From contig NZ_LNUV01000006.1 in the NCBI RefSeq assembly GCF_001512285.1, forward strand, positions 1,035,273 to 1,099,272: DNA of 64,000 bases. Reading direction: 5' to 3'. This document shows, in pieces, positions 34,117-42,835 of the stretch (positions are counted from its first letter, which is position 1; every line of letters begins with the position of its first letter). The notes beneath the pieces were generated by a model. The model was not told the DNA's origin. It saw only the letters and a list, made by a program, of their open reading frames with translations, and did not search any database. The translations under genes were made by a program, and so were the position numbers. Origin of the DNA: Arthrobacter sp. EpRS71. Lineage in GTDB: Bacteria > Actinomycetota > Actinomycetes > Actinomycetales > Micrococcaceae.

Positions 34117-34152
34117 CACGCGGGTGGTGCCAAGATCGCCACCACCCGCGTG
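34117..34152 (+). terminator. 13-bp hairpin after the precursor genes
   Basis: Perfect inverted repeat CACGCGGGTGGTG (34117-34129) and CACCACCCGCGTG (34140-34152), loop of 10 bases, no T-run after it. It lies between the last precursor and the methyltransferase. This is a typical position for a partial terminator or an mRNA-stabilising stem that makes precursor transcript more abundant than downstream enzyme transcript. Confidence 0.6.
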
Positions 34153-34193
34153 ATCGCCAGTCCACAACAGGAAATCCCGGAGAACACGAGCTG

Positions 34194-35012
34194 ATGAACA
34201 CCGCACCAGATGAGACCGCCGACGCCATTCTGCGGATCCTTGGACACGTCGATCCGCCTGAAGATCTGTACAGCGTCTCCGGATCCCGTCTCTACGACCA
34301 GATCACCGCCAACGACCTCACCGAGCTCCCTGAGATCCTGGCCGCAGCGCGCAAAACCTCAGGGCCCATCTTGGAACTTGCCTCCGGATCCGGGCGGATC
34401 ACGCGGCCGCTCCTCGCACTGGGCCGTCCACTGACCGCCGTGGATTCGTCACCGGAAATGCTGGCAATGCTGAAAGAAAAAGCCGTCACCAAAGCCTTCA
34501 ACCCGCGCCGCGTGCCTCTCGAGCTGGTGGAGGCGGACATGTCCCGCTTCGAAGTGGACGCCGGTTTCGGTTGCGTGGTTTTGGGTGCCAGTTCCATAAC
34601 GCTCCTGGATCCGGCCGGCCGCGGGGATCTGTTCCGCAGGGTGCGCGAATGCTTGACACCGGACGGACTGTTTCTGTTGACGGTTCTGAATGCCGACAAC
34701 CACCAAGCACCCTCCGCTGGCGACGGCCGCTGTATAGTCTCCGCACTGGATGAAGACTCGTTTCTGATTACTGCCGAAGGCCGGGACCCCGCCAACGGAG
34801 CGCGTCACGTAACCATGATCCACGTCAGTTTCGGCCACGACGGCACCTATAGATCCACCGCATACGCCAGCGACGTCGCGTTTCTGAGCAACAGCCTCCT
34901 TGAGGAGGAGATCGCCGCCGAAGGATTGACCATCGTTGAACGCCGGCCGGTGCGGATAGCGTCGCCAAGCCCTGATGTGTACGACGTGGAGCTGTGGGTT
35001 TGCGGCAAATGA
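34194..35012 (+). CDS. mpaM: daptide SAM methyltransferase (MpaM-like)
   Basis: 272 residues. It is a class-I SAM-dependent methyltransferase with motif I ILELASGSGRITRP (G65 and following) and post-motif VDSSPEMLAMLKE. It ends with a C-terminal domain of beta strands (ERRPVRIASPSPDVYDVELW). In daptides an enzyme of this kind dimethylates the new C-terminal amine. Its stop overlaps the start of the YcaO gene (ATGA), so translation is coupled. Confidence 0.85.
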   Translation: MNTAPDETADAILRILGHVDPPEDLYSVSGSRLYDQITANDLTELPEILAAARKTSGPILELASGSGRITRPLLALGRPLTAVDSSPEMLAMLKEKAVTKAFNPRRVPLELVEADMSRFEVDAGFGCVVLGASSITLLDPAGRGDLFRRVRECLTPDGLFLLTVLNADNHQAPSAGDGRCIVSALDEDSFLITAEGRDPANGARHVTMIHVSFGHDGTYRSTAYASDVAFLSNSLLEEEIAAEGLTIVERRPVRIASPSPDVYDVELWVCGK

Positions 35013-36256
35013 GCATAGATGCCGTAAGAACGCTGCACCCGTCCCTAGGACTGGTGACGGAAGCAACCGTCTACGTACCCAATGAAGTGGGGCTGTGGCG
35101 AACCGTGGGGCGATTAGCCAACAGTGCACCGGGTGCTCGGCTAGCCTCTGCCGTAGGGGCCTTCGATGTCACCAAACGGGCGTCGCTGACCAGAGGGGCG
35201 GGCGAAGCGGTTGAACGCTTCGCACTGGTTCCCGTGCCGGCAGATTCCGAGCATTTGCTAGCCCCGAAAGGCAGCCTCGGAACGAAAATCGACGTCGCGG
35301 GCACTGGTTTAGGGCGCGCATCCGCGCTCACCTGCGACTTTCCTTGGTATCGGGCCACTGATCTGCGGACTGGAGACCCCACCCTGGTACCCGCTCCTGT
35401 TGTGGACTACACCCCTGGACTGGGACAGGTGAATCCTTGGGATGGACACTTCGATCCTTCACCCAACGGTGCGGCCTCCGGCCCCTCGGAGGCCTTCGCC
35501 CAGCTCTCCGGCATAGCGGAGATCGTGGAACGTGATGCCTTCATTGGAGCGTGGCGCCAGCGGACCCCGCTGGAAAAGTTCGACGCAGAAAGCATGCCCG
35601 TAGCCGCACGGCAGGCGCCGGAAACCAGGGGACTCAGTGTGCTCCTCATTGCTGCCCGGGCGGCCGGTGTGGAGCCCACTCTTGCCTTCATTCCGGGGAA
35701 CGGCGGTCCGCTGCTGACCGCCGTGTGCATCATTACTGAGGAGGCGGGGCCAAACGGCTTCGGTGCTGTGGGACTTAAAGCTGCATCGGACCCTGTCATC
35801 GCCCTCAGGGGAGCACTTCAGGAGGGGCTGCAAATCCGGGAGCTCTTCCTCGCCCGGGCACAGTCTGCCGGGACAGCCTCCGATGGTGTGGTTTCCGCCA
35901 GTCCACACACCGAGGTGACAGGCCCCCCGGTGACAGATGACGACTCCCGTGCCGCCTTCTGGACAACTGCACCGGCGATTGCTGAGCTGCGGCAGTGGGT
36001 TGGAACCTTCACATCATCCTGCTTTCCCGGAAGCCTCCCCACCCCTGACGTGGATGTTCTGGTGCAGCATTTGGCCGGACGAAACATCCGCTCCCACTGG
36101 GTCAACCTCACTCACAGGCTTCCCCGCCCAATCCAAGAGTTGGGTTGGGTGGCCGGTAAGGCCATCTGCCCTGGGGCTGTCCCTTTGACCATGGATGAGA
36201 CCAAGAAGCTGTTCGTCATGCCTGGCTGCCTTTCAACCCCGCATCCGCTGATATGA
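35009..36256 (+). CDS. stand-alone YcaO-domain protein in daptide cluster
   Basis: 415 residues from ATG 35009 (MSIDAVRTLH); a GTG five codons upstream is disfavoured because the ATGA overlap is typical of this operon. The YcaO nucleotide-binding motifs are all present: GEAVER (65-70), E161 with GIAEIVERD (E171, E174-R175-D176), and E272-x2-Q275-x-R277. It therefore should bind ATP and activate a backbone amide. No partner protein (E1-like/ocin-ThiF or TfuA) is encoded nearby. YcaO enzymes make azolines, thioamides or amidines. The precursors lack Cys, so a thiazoline is excluded and Ser/Thr or plain amides are the possible targets. I do not know it as part of the core daptide pathway. Confidence 0.88.
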   Translation: MSIDAVRTLHPSLGLVTEATVYVPNEVGLWRTVGRLANSAPGARLASAVGAFDVTKRASLTRGAGEAVERFALVPVPADSEHLLAPKGSLGTKIDVAGTGLGRASALTCDFPWYRATDLRTGDPTLVPAPVVDYTPGLGQVNPWDGHFDPSPNGAASGPSEAFAQLSGIAEIVERDAFIGAWRQRTPLEKFDAESMPVAARQAPETRGLSVLLIAARAAGVEPTLAFIPGNGGPLLTAVCIITEEAGPNGFGAVGLKAASDPVIALRGALQEGLQIRELFLARAQSAGTASDGVVSASPHTEVTGPPVTDDDSRAAFWTTAPAIAELRQWVGTFTSSCFPGSLPTPDVDVLVQHLAGRNIRSHWVNLTHRLPRPIQELGWVAGKAICPGAVPLTMDETKKLFVMPGCLSTPHPLI

Positions 36257-37926
36257 GCAGGTGGGGAAAGGCAACGCCCGGTGAGCTCGAGTGGCCGGTG
36301 CAGCTTGCTTCGTCTGCGTCCATCGACGTGCCGTTGAAGGACGGCGGGCCATGGATCGTCGCCATCAATGGTGTGCCGAAAGTGCGGGTCTCGTCCGACG
36401 TCGCCGATGTTTTGAAAGCAGTGGACGGGGAACGGCAACCGGACCAAATCGCCCAGCTGCTGGGACCAGTCTGGACGCCCGCGGATGTGGAAGGGATTGT
36501 GCGCCAGTTGGCGCCGACGGGGATTTTCGACGACGGCGCGGGGCCGGCCGAGATTCGACGGATCCAGTTCCGGCCACCCCTCACCGTGCAGTTCACTCTT
36601 TTCAATCCGGCACGGCTGCTGGAGACATTCCGCCCGGTGGTCGCAGCCATGATGCGACCCGGTGGTGCCGTCCCAGCCTTGTTGCTCCTGCTGAGCGGAT
36701 TGATCGGCGCGTCTTTTGCCGGGCCCAGCATGTGGCGTGTTCTCTCAACGCCGCTTCCTGTGGAGGCCTATCTGTACGTAGTGGCAGCGATGTTCGTCTC
36801 CACCTTGCTGCACGAACTGGGTCACGGCATGGCGCTCACGTACTGTGGCGGCACACCGCGCCGGATCGGGATCATGCTGTTCTACTTGTCGCCTGCCTTC
36901 TTCTGCGACGTCACCGATGGTTGGCGCCTGAGCTCCGGAAGACAGCGGGTGCTCGTGGCCCTTGCCGGCCCTTTGGTGCATGTTGCCCTGGGGAGCGCTG
37001 CCATGACGGTTCAGATGTTTCTTCCGGACTCGCCAGAGAAGGACGCCGCCGTGCTCTACGGGATGATTTGCTACGCCGTGGCGGTGCTGAACCTCTTTCC
37101 CTTCATCAAGTTGGACGGCTATGTAGCGTTGATGTCGGCCGTGGACGTTCCCCATCTGCGGAAGAAGTCGATGGATGCACTGGCCGACGTCGTCGGTTCA
37201 CGCGTTCTCGGTTCCCGGCGCACCTCCTTCAAGCACGGCTTTCTGCCGTGGTTTGGCCTTGCAAGCTTCGTATCAGGACTTGCCTTCATGGTGATCGGCT
37301 ACCAACGACTCGTGCCGATCTTCCTGCAACTTGGCTACGTGGGGCACCTTGTTGTGTTCGGGGTCTTATGCCTCCTGCTTGTCATGGCTGCCAAGGGTGT
37401 CTTCCGGTTTTTCCGCGTGGCAACCCTGAACGGAAGCCCGGCGTGGAGGCGGATCCTTGTTGTCGGGTTGGGAGCCCTGGCTGTGGGAGCACTCTTAGCG
37501 CTCGTGCCCATAAGGTCCGTGACCGTAGCCGGCTACACCTATGCAGACGGCCAATTGCATGTGGTCACCCCGCAGCAAGGTTCCGGCAAGGCGTTCGAAC
37601 CCGGCGATCGTGTCACTTTGCAATCGCAGGGAATGATCATCCACGAAGAGCTGGGCCAGGCCACCATAGGCGACCCGCCGCCGTCGAACTCCATGGCAGC
37701 ACTGGACACCATGGCCCCCATCGTCGTGGCCGGCAACAACCTGCCGGTACTGGCCTATCCAAGCGAGCTGGAATCAGGCGTGAACCTGTCCTCCTCCGGA
37801 CGCGCAGAAGTGACAAGCCAGCGGGAGCTCAGATTGGGGGAGTGGTTATGGGAGACGGTCATCAATTCACCGCTATGGCCAGGTCAGTCCGGGCAAACCA
37901 CAGAATCCACGAGGGGGAACCCATGA
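36253..37926 (+). CDS. mpaP: daptide intramembrane M50 metalloprotease (MpaP-like)
   Basis: 557 residues; ATGA overlap with the YcaO gene. Residues about 10-95 form a small PqqD/RRE-like winged-helix domain. A membrane domain follows, with the zinc motif H187-E188-L-G-H191 and a later NLFPFIKLDGYVAL containing the third metal ligand Asp. Several helices follow up to about residue 420. The last 130 residues (starting near VTVAGYTYADGQLHV) form a beta-rich extracytoplasmic domain of barrel-sandwich type, as in HlyD-like proteins. In daptide clusters a protein of this sort is the probable leader peptidase. The RRE-like N-terminus could recruit the same leaders. Confidence 0.85.
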   Translation: MSRWGKATPGELEWPVQLASSASIDVPLKDGGPWIVAINGVPKVRVSSDVADVLKAVDGERQPDQIAQLLGPVWTPADVEGIVRQLAPTGIFDDGAGPAEIRRIQFRPPLTVQFTLFNPARLLETFRPVVAAMMRPGGAVPALLLLLSGLIGASFAGPSMWRVLSTPLPVEAYLYVVAAMFVSTLLHELGHGMALTYCGGTPRRIGIMLFYLSPAFFCDVTDGWRLSSGRQRVLVALAGPLVHVALGSAAMTVQMFLPDSPEKDAAVLYGMICYAVAVLNLFPFIKLDGYVALMSAVDVPHLRKKSMDALADVVGSRVLGSRRTSFKHGFLPWFGLASFVSGLAFMVIGYQRLVPIFLQLGYVGHLVVFGVLCLLLVMAAKGVFRFFRVATLNGSPAWRRILVVGLGALAVGALLALVPIRSVTVAGYTYADGQLHVVTPQQGSGKAFEPGDRVTLQSQGMIIHEELGQATIGDPPPSNSMAALDTMAPIVVAGNNLPVLAYPSELESGVNLSSSGRAEVTSQRELRLGEWLWETVINSPLWPGQSGQTTESTRGNP

Positions 37927-38633
37927 GAATCCACGCCAGTTTCGAGGCCTTCAGTAAGAAGCGAGGCCCGCGGTTCGCTGTTGAAGACCTGACGTTCGAT
38001 GTTGCGGCCGGACGGGTGGTGGGCCTGATTGGTCCCAACGGTGCAGGAAAGAGCACCGCGCTCGCAGGGCTAACCGGCCTGGTGGAGGCAACGTCAGGGC
38101 GTGCAACCGTCTTCGGCCGTGATTACCGGACACTGCCCAGGCCCGCCACCAAAGTTGGCGTGAATCTGGACGGCATGGACGTGGAGCCTGGGCTCACAGG
38201 ACGCCGGCACTTGCAGATCTGCCGGCTTGCTTCCGGGGCTGAGCCGGGCAGCGTAGAGCGCGTCCTTGAGTTGGTGGACCTCGCGGCCGAAGGAAACAAG
38301 AAGGTACGGGACTACTCGCTGGGAATGCGGCAACGCCTGGGAATCGCCTCCGCTTTGGTGGGCAACCCGGAGATGCTGGTCCTTGACGAGCCCGCCAACG
38401 GGCTGGACCCAGAGGGCATCCAGTGGCTGCGGAGGTTCCTCCGGGAATTCGTTGCGTCCGGCGGGAGCGCCCTGGTCTCAAGCCACCAGCTCATGGAGTT
38501 GGAGCAGGTTACGGACGAAGTGGTGATTCTCAAGCAAAGGACGCTGTTCCGAGGCACCCTCGAGGAAGCCAAGGCGCTCGGTGGGGGCAGCTTGGAATCC
38601 GCGTATTTCAAGATTCTGGAGGGCTCCCGGTGA
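37923..38633 (+). CDS. ABC transporter ATP-binding protein
   Basis: 236 residues from ATG 37923 (ATGA overlap with the protease). Walker A GPNGAGKST at about 37-45, signature YSLGMRQRL, Walker B VLDEPANGLDPEG, and the switch His in SHQLMELEQ. It belongs to the small export/immunity ABC ATPases of BcrA/NatA type. It should energise the two permeases that follow, exporting the mature peptide or removing it from the producer's own membrane. Confidence 0.93.
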   Translation: MRIHASFEAFSKKRGPRFAVEDLTFDVAAGRVVGLIGPNGAGKSTALAGLTGLVEATSGRATVFGRDYRTLPRPATKVGVNLDGMDVEPGLTGRRHLQICRLASGAEPGSVERVLELVDLAAEGNKKVRDYSLGMRQRLGIASALVGNPEMLVLDEPANGLDPEGIQWLRRFLREFVASGGSALVSSHQLMELEQVTDEVVILKQRTLFRGTLEEAKALGGGSLESAYFKILEGSR

Positions 38634-39379
38634 AGGGAGCCGCCCTAAGTTCCTTGACCGGTGCTCTCCGGGCAGAGCTCCTCCGGTATGTCAGTGGCTA
38701 TTCAGTGCTGGGCATCCTTGCCTTCACCGCGCTGGTCCCTTGGTTCGTTGCGAACTTCCTGGGGTGGCCAGGTATTTCGGAAGGGCTATCCGCTGCGGAC
38801 AACGTCCGGACATTTTGGACTCTTTCAGCGAGCATTGCACCCGTGGCGACGTTTGCAGGAAGCTATGTGGTCACCCGGGAGTCATACTACGGAACCCTCC
38901 GGCGCAGTGTGGTCATGTCAGGGCTGAAGCAGGTGCTGACAGCCAAATACGTGGCCGCAGCGTTTGTTGGTCTTGCCACGGTCCTCATCGGAACAGTGCT
39001 GTGGGGCGTCAGTATGGCGTTTTCGCTGCCCCCTGGCGTGCTGGAGCACTTGCTGGCCGCCGAGTCATGGCACCGGATGCCGGGAGTGGTGCTTGCCTCC
39101 ATTATGGGTGCGTTGTGGGGATGTTCGTTGGGGTGGATCATTCGGCATTACTACGCGACGACGATGCTCACCTTGCTGATCCCCTTGGCCCTTGAGGTGC
39201 CACTTCTGGCAAGCGCACCAGGCATAGCTCGATGGCTGCCCTCTGGAGCTTTGGCGGGAATAACGTCCCTGCCATTTGAGGGTCTTCTGGATCCATTGCC
39301 AGCCTTCCTTGTATCGCTTGGCTGGCTCATCGCGGCAGGTTTAGGTGCAGTGCGAATCCTCCGAGGAAGGGAGTTCTAG
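38630..39379 (+). CDS. ABC-2-type permease 1
   Basis: 249 residues from GTG 38630 (GTGA overlap with the ATPase gene); the longer upstream frame is antisense-like. Six predicted membrane helices, with EAxxGTLRRSV-type coupling segment (here ESYYGTLRRSVVMSG) after the second helix. It is a permease of the ABC-2 export type and pairs with the next gene. Confidence 0.85.
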   Translation: MKGAALSSLTGALRAELLRYVSGYSVLGILAFTALVPWFVANFLGWPGISEGLSAADNVRTFWTLSASIAPVATFAGSYVVTRESYYGTLRRSVVMSGLKQVLTAKYVAAAFVGLATVLIGTVLWGVSMAFSLPPGVLEHLLAAESWHRMPGVVLASIMGALWGCSLGWIIRHYYATTMLTLLIPLALEVPLLASAPGIARWLPSGALAGITSLPFEGLLDPLPAFLVSLGWLIAAGLGAVRILRGREF

Positions 39380-40072
39380 ATGGTGTCCGCCTTTCTCTCG
39401 GACCTCAGACGGCCTTGGTTGTGGCTGGGAACAGCCATCTGCGCCCTGCTGGTGCTGGGGCTCGTGGGCATACTCCTTGGGATGGCGAGCCTTGAGCCCC
39501 AAACACCACCGGGAATTGACCGCGTTTTCCAGCAAGCAGGGCTGTCCCTCATGCTGACGGCGGCCGCGGTGACTGGCTCCTTTTCCTTCACATCGGATTA
39601 TCGGGCGGGGTGCTTCACACGCAGAGTACTGCTGTTCCATCGGGGACCGGCGTTCGCTGCCCGGGCGGCCAGCACTTCTCTGGCGGCCCTCCTGGTAGGC
39701 GCAACCGTGGGCACCCTGTTCGGAGCGTTCGGAGAAATCCTGGCAGGAGCATGGGGACTCAGCACCTACTCAGTCCTGGCGTTCGCGGGCATGGCCGCCA
39801 TGGGATCGCTGTGGGGCTTTGCCATCGGCTCCCTTCTACGCAGCCATCTGGTGAGCCTCTTCGTGGTGCCTCTGAGCCTGGTACTTCCAGAGCTTCTGGC
39901 CGATTCGTTAGGGCACGCCGAAGAGTTTCTTTTCCCTGTCCTGGCCGCTGACTGGGCTGACCACGTAGCTATCCACATACCACTCTCCGGTTCTTTTGCA
40001 GGAGCCGGGACCTGGCTTGTAGTAGTTACAGCGGTTGCGTTCGGGGTGTTCCTGAAGCGGGATCTGGCCTGA
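39380..40072 (+). CDS. ABC-2-type permease 2
   Basis: 230 residues, starting directly after the stop of permease 1. Six predicted helices, with a DYRAGCFTRRVLLFH coupling segment after the second. It is similar in layout to the preceding permease; together they are likely a heterodimeric transporter. Two different permeases plus one ATPase is common for RiPP immunity/export systems. Confidence 0.85.
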   Translation: MVSAFLSDLRRPWLWLGTAICALLVLGLVGILLGMASLEPQTPPGIDRVFQQAGLSLMLTAAAVTGSFSFTSDYRAGCFTRRVLLFHRGPAFAARAASTSLAALLVGATVGTLFGAFGEILAGAWGLSTYSVLAFAGMAAMGSLWGFAIGSLLRSHLVSLFVVPLSLVLPELLADSLGHAEEFLFPVLAADWADHVAIHIPLSGSFAGAGTWLVVVTAVAFGVFLKRDLA

Positions 40073-40103
40073 CCTTTCATCTAGTTCGATTAAGGAATCT
40101 TCA

Positions 40104-40289
40104 ATGAACCGCAGTCCGTTGGTTTGGCTCTTCTTGGCACTGGTTCTGGGTGCCTATGCTGTGTCCATTTTCGTTTCCGATTCAGATCAAACGTGGTGGT
40201 CTATTCTGTCCGGAATCGTCATTGCGGCGGCATCCGTGATGACGCTGTGGAGGTTTGTCCGGGAGGTGAGGAAGAATCGACAACCCTAA
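40104..40289 (+). CDS. small two-helix membrane protein
   Basis: 61 residues with two predicted membrane helices (VWLFLALVLGAYAVSIFV and ILSGIVIAAASVMTLW) and a basic C-terminus. Last gene of the RiPP operon, 31 bases after permease 2. Function unknown; small proteins of this kind at the end of RiPP clusters often give immunity, but that is only inference. Confidence 0.65.
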   Translation: MNRSPLVWLFLALVLGAYAVSIFVSDSDQTWWSILSGIVIAAASVMTLWRFVREVRKNRQP

Positions 40290-40317
40290 GACGGTCGTCC
40301 ACTGACTCAGCCAGCCG

Positions 40318-42159
40318 CTACTTGCCAGGTTTAGTCGGGTTCACCACCATCGCCGAACCTCCGCCACGGCGTTCAGGCTCGGCGGCCGCGGTCAACGATC
40401 CGTCCGGATTGAACTCGATGGCAGTTGCGGCCCCAATCTCGGCAGCTGAAGTGAAGGCGTCACCAGCGGGAACCAAGTCATGCCCCAACTGCTCCAGCGC
40501 AGGACCATAGGCCTCAATGAAAGCGGGTTCGGAGCTGACCGTGGCACCGTTCCGCGGAGAAGTACGTGGCGCAGCGAGGGCCTCCGAGACTGTCATCCCA
40601 AGGTCGATGCGGTTCAGGATGGTCTGCAGCACCGTGGTGATGATGGTGGATCCGCCGGGGGAGCCCAGTGCCAGGAACGGCTTCTGGTCCTTGAGAATGA
40701 TCGTTGGTGACATTGAAGAACGCGGCCGCTTGTTCGGTTCAATGCGGTTGGGATCCTTCGGGTCATACACCGTGCTGAAGTCAGTGAGCTCGTTGTTGAG
40801 CAGGAAGCCCCGGCCCGGGACAACAATTCCCGAACCGCCGGTCTGCTCGATCGTCAGCGTGTATTCCACCACGTTCCCCCACTTGTCGGCGACCGTGAGG
40901 TTTGTGGTGGAAATGTTCTCCGTATCCGATTCCTTGGCGAGGGGCGCCACGGCAGCCGGGCACGCGCCGTCGTACTCCTTAATATTGCCGGGGGCTACAG
41001 GCTTGGGAGCCGCCACCGTGGGATCGATCTCGCAGGAGCGTTCCTTGGCAAAGACGTCGTTCAGCAGCGTGGTGGTGGGGACATTGACGAAAGCAGGATC
41101 GCCCACGTAGGCGCCACGATCCGCGAAAGCCAGTGAGCTGGCCTCGAGGTAATGGTGGAGGGCATCCACTGGTGTCATGCCCTTGAGGTCGTAGTTTTCC
41201 AGGATGTTCAGCGACTCACCCACCGTGGTGCCGCCGCTGCTGGAAGGAGCCATGCCGTAAACCTCGTAGCCGCGATACTTCACCTCGGTGGGGTCCTGGT
41301 CCAGCACCTTGTAGTTGGCCAGGTCCTGGGTGGTCATGAAACCGACAGGGACGGGAAGTCCGGTGGTGGCGGTCTTCGGCGGGGCCTGGACCGTTTTGAC
41401 GATTTCCTCCGCGATCGGGCCGCCATAGAAGGCGTCAGTGCCCTCTTTGGCTATTTGCCGGTAGGTCTCCGCGAGATCGTGGTTCTTGAAGACACTTCCG
41501 ACGGCGGGAGCGTCACCACCGGGCAGGAACAGGTCCTGGGTGGAGGTGAACGCGTCAAAGCGCAGCTTGTTGTCCAGCGTTTGCTGCCGGAACGTCTCGT
41601 CCACAACAAAACCGCGGTTGGCCACCTTGATGGCCGGCTTCAGCGCCTGGCCCAAATCCAGCGTTCCCCAGCGTTCCAGCGCCCGCTCCCAGGTTGCGGG
41701 TGTGCCGGGAACGCCCACGGAAACGCCGCTGGTCACAAGTTCCGGCGTGAACCTGTAGGGCTTCCCCTCGGGGTCTGCAGGGTTGATAAAGGCATCGTTC
41801 GGCATGCCCGCCGGAGCGGTTTCGCGCCCGTCGATGGTCCCTACTTGCTGGGTTTTCGCGTCATAGAACACGAAGTAGCCGCCGCCACCAATGCCTGCGC
41901 TGTAGGGCTCGGTCACTCCCAAAGTTGCTGCTGCGGCGACGGCGGCGTCGGCAGCGTTGCCACCCTTCCTGAGTACTTCGATGGCTGCTGCGGAAGCTTC
42001 GGGATCCACGGTGCTCACAGCGCCGCCATAGCCGGTGGCCGTGGCTGTCTTGTCTGTTTCGCGGGGGTCGGCGAAGGCCGGACTGGCCATCGCGCCGCTC
42101 GTTGCGGTCAGTGCCAAGGCTGCAGTGACCGCAGCAAATTGACGTCTCACATGTGTCAT
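40318..42159 (-). CDS. ggt: gamma-glutamyltransferase
   Basis: 613 residues. A signal peptide (cleavage near AFADP, residue about 31) directs it outside. The mature enzyme has the large-subunit features GGNAADAAVAAAATLGVTEPYSAG and the catalytic Thr region near residue 418, here STTNLTVADKWGNVVEYTLT, followed by the SGG-type loop GGSGIVVPGRGFLLNNEL and the C-terminal GSPGG (here LGSPGGSTI). It cleaves gamma-glutamyl bonds of glutathione-like compounds. It is convergent with the RiPP cluster and not obviously part of it. The usual His of the THFS motif is replaced by Asn, a modest deviation. Confidence 0.92.
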   Translation of the reverse strand: MTHVRRQFAAVTAALALTATSGAMASPAFADPRETDKTATATGYGGAVSTVDPEASAAAIEVLRKGGNAADAAVAAAATLGVTEPYSAGIGGGGYFVFYDAKTQQVGTIDGRETAPAGMPNDAFINPADPEGKPYRFTPELVTSGVSVGVPGTPATWERALERWGTLDLGQALKPAIKVANRGFVVDETFRQQTLDNKLRFDAFTSTQDLFLPGGDAPAVGSVFKNHDLAETYRQIAKEGTDAFYGGPIAEEIVKTVQAPPKTATTGLPVPVGFMTTQDLANYKVLDQDPTEVKYRGYEVYGMAPSSSGGTTVGESLNILENYDLKGMTPVDALHHYLEASSLAFADRGAYVGDPAFVNVPTTTLLNDVFAKERSCEIDPTVAAPKPVAPGNIKEYDGACPAAVAPLAKESDTENISTTNLTVADKWGNVVEYTLTIEQTGGSGIVVPGRGFLLNNELTDFSTVYDPKDPNRIEPNKRPRSSMSPTIILKDQKPFLALGSPGGSTIITTVLQTILNRIDLGMTVSEALAAPRTSPRNGATVSSEPAFIEAYGPALEQLGHDLVPAGDAFTSAAEIGAATAIEFNPDGSLTAAAEPERRGGGSAMVVNPTKPGK

Positions 42160-42334
42160 GGTGTCTCCCAGAGTTGTTCCAGACGATGATGTGGGTGGAC
42201 GGTCCGGTCACCCTATCGCGGGGTTTGCAAGGGAACAACGGTTGAAATTCGAGGGGTATTAGGGGTAAGGACGGTCAACGCACCCTTGGCCTCCACGCGC
42301 AGGCACGGCTTAAGACCGCCTGTACCGTTGAGCC

Positions 42335-42835
42335 ATGGCAATCAACTTTGACGTGCGTCGTGCTGAACCAATGGATGCGCTGGAGATGGCGAAAGTTCAT
42401 GTGGATACCTGGCGCGAAACTTATCGGGGCTTGATGAGTGACTCCGCGCTGGACGACCCGGAGCTCCTGGTGTGGCGGGAAAAATTCTGGACGGCAGCGC
42501 TGAGTGATCCTCGCTATGAAAAGAACAACGCCGCCGTCGCTGTGCATGAAGACAGAGTGATCGGCATTGCTATGTCGGGCCCCGCGCCCGAGCAGGCTGA
42601 AGAGCAGCAGGAGTTGTTTGTCCTGTACGCCTACGCAGCGTTCCACGGCTCGGGGGTGGGAGCGGCGCTACTTAATGAAGTCATCAGCCCTTCGACGCCC
42701 GCGGTGTTGTGGGTGGCCGATCCCAATCCGCGAGCCCAGGCTTTCTATCGGAAGAACGGATTCATCGCTGATGGCACGGTGAAGATTGAAGACGACGTGA
42801 AGGACGTTCGAATGGTTCGCACTCATACGAACTAG
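42335..42835 (+). CDS. GNAT-family acetyltransferase
   Basis: 166 residues with the GNAT fold: VDTWRETYRGLMSD at the start, LYAYAAFHGSGVGAALLNEV as the acetyl-CoA binding motif A (H-G-S-G-V-G-A in place of Q/RxxGxG/A), and NPRAQAFYRKNGFIADG near the end. It is monocistronic. Its last 4 bases overlap the end of the convergent membrane-protein gene. Substrate unknown. Confidence 0.9.
   Translation: MAINFDVRRAEPMDALEMAKVHVDTWRETYRGLMSDSALDDPELLVWREKFWTAALSDPRYEKNNAAVAVHEDRVIGIAMSGPAPEQAEEQQELFVLYAYAAFHGSGVGAALLNEVISPSTPAVLWVADPNPRAQAFYRKNGFIADGTVKIEDDVKDVRMVRTHTN

Noticed and set aside
36291..37922. A long frame across the M50 protease leading into the ABC ATPase
   Set aside because: Only the last 236 codons match a protein family; the rest is a shadow of the protease.
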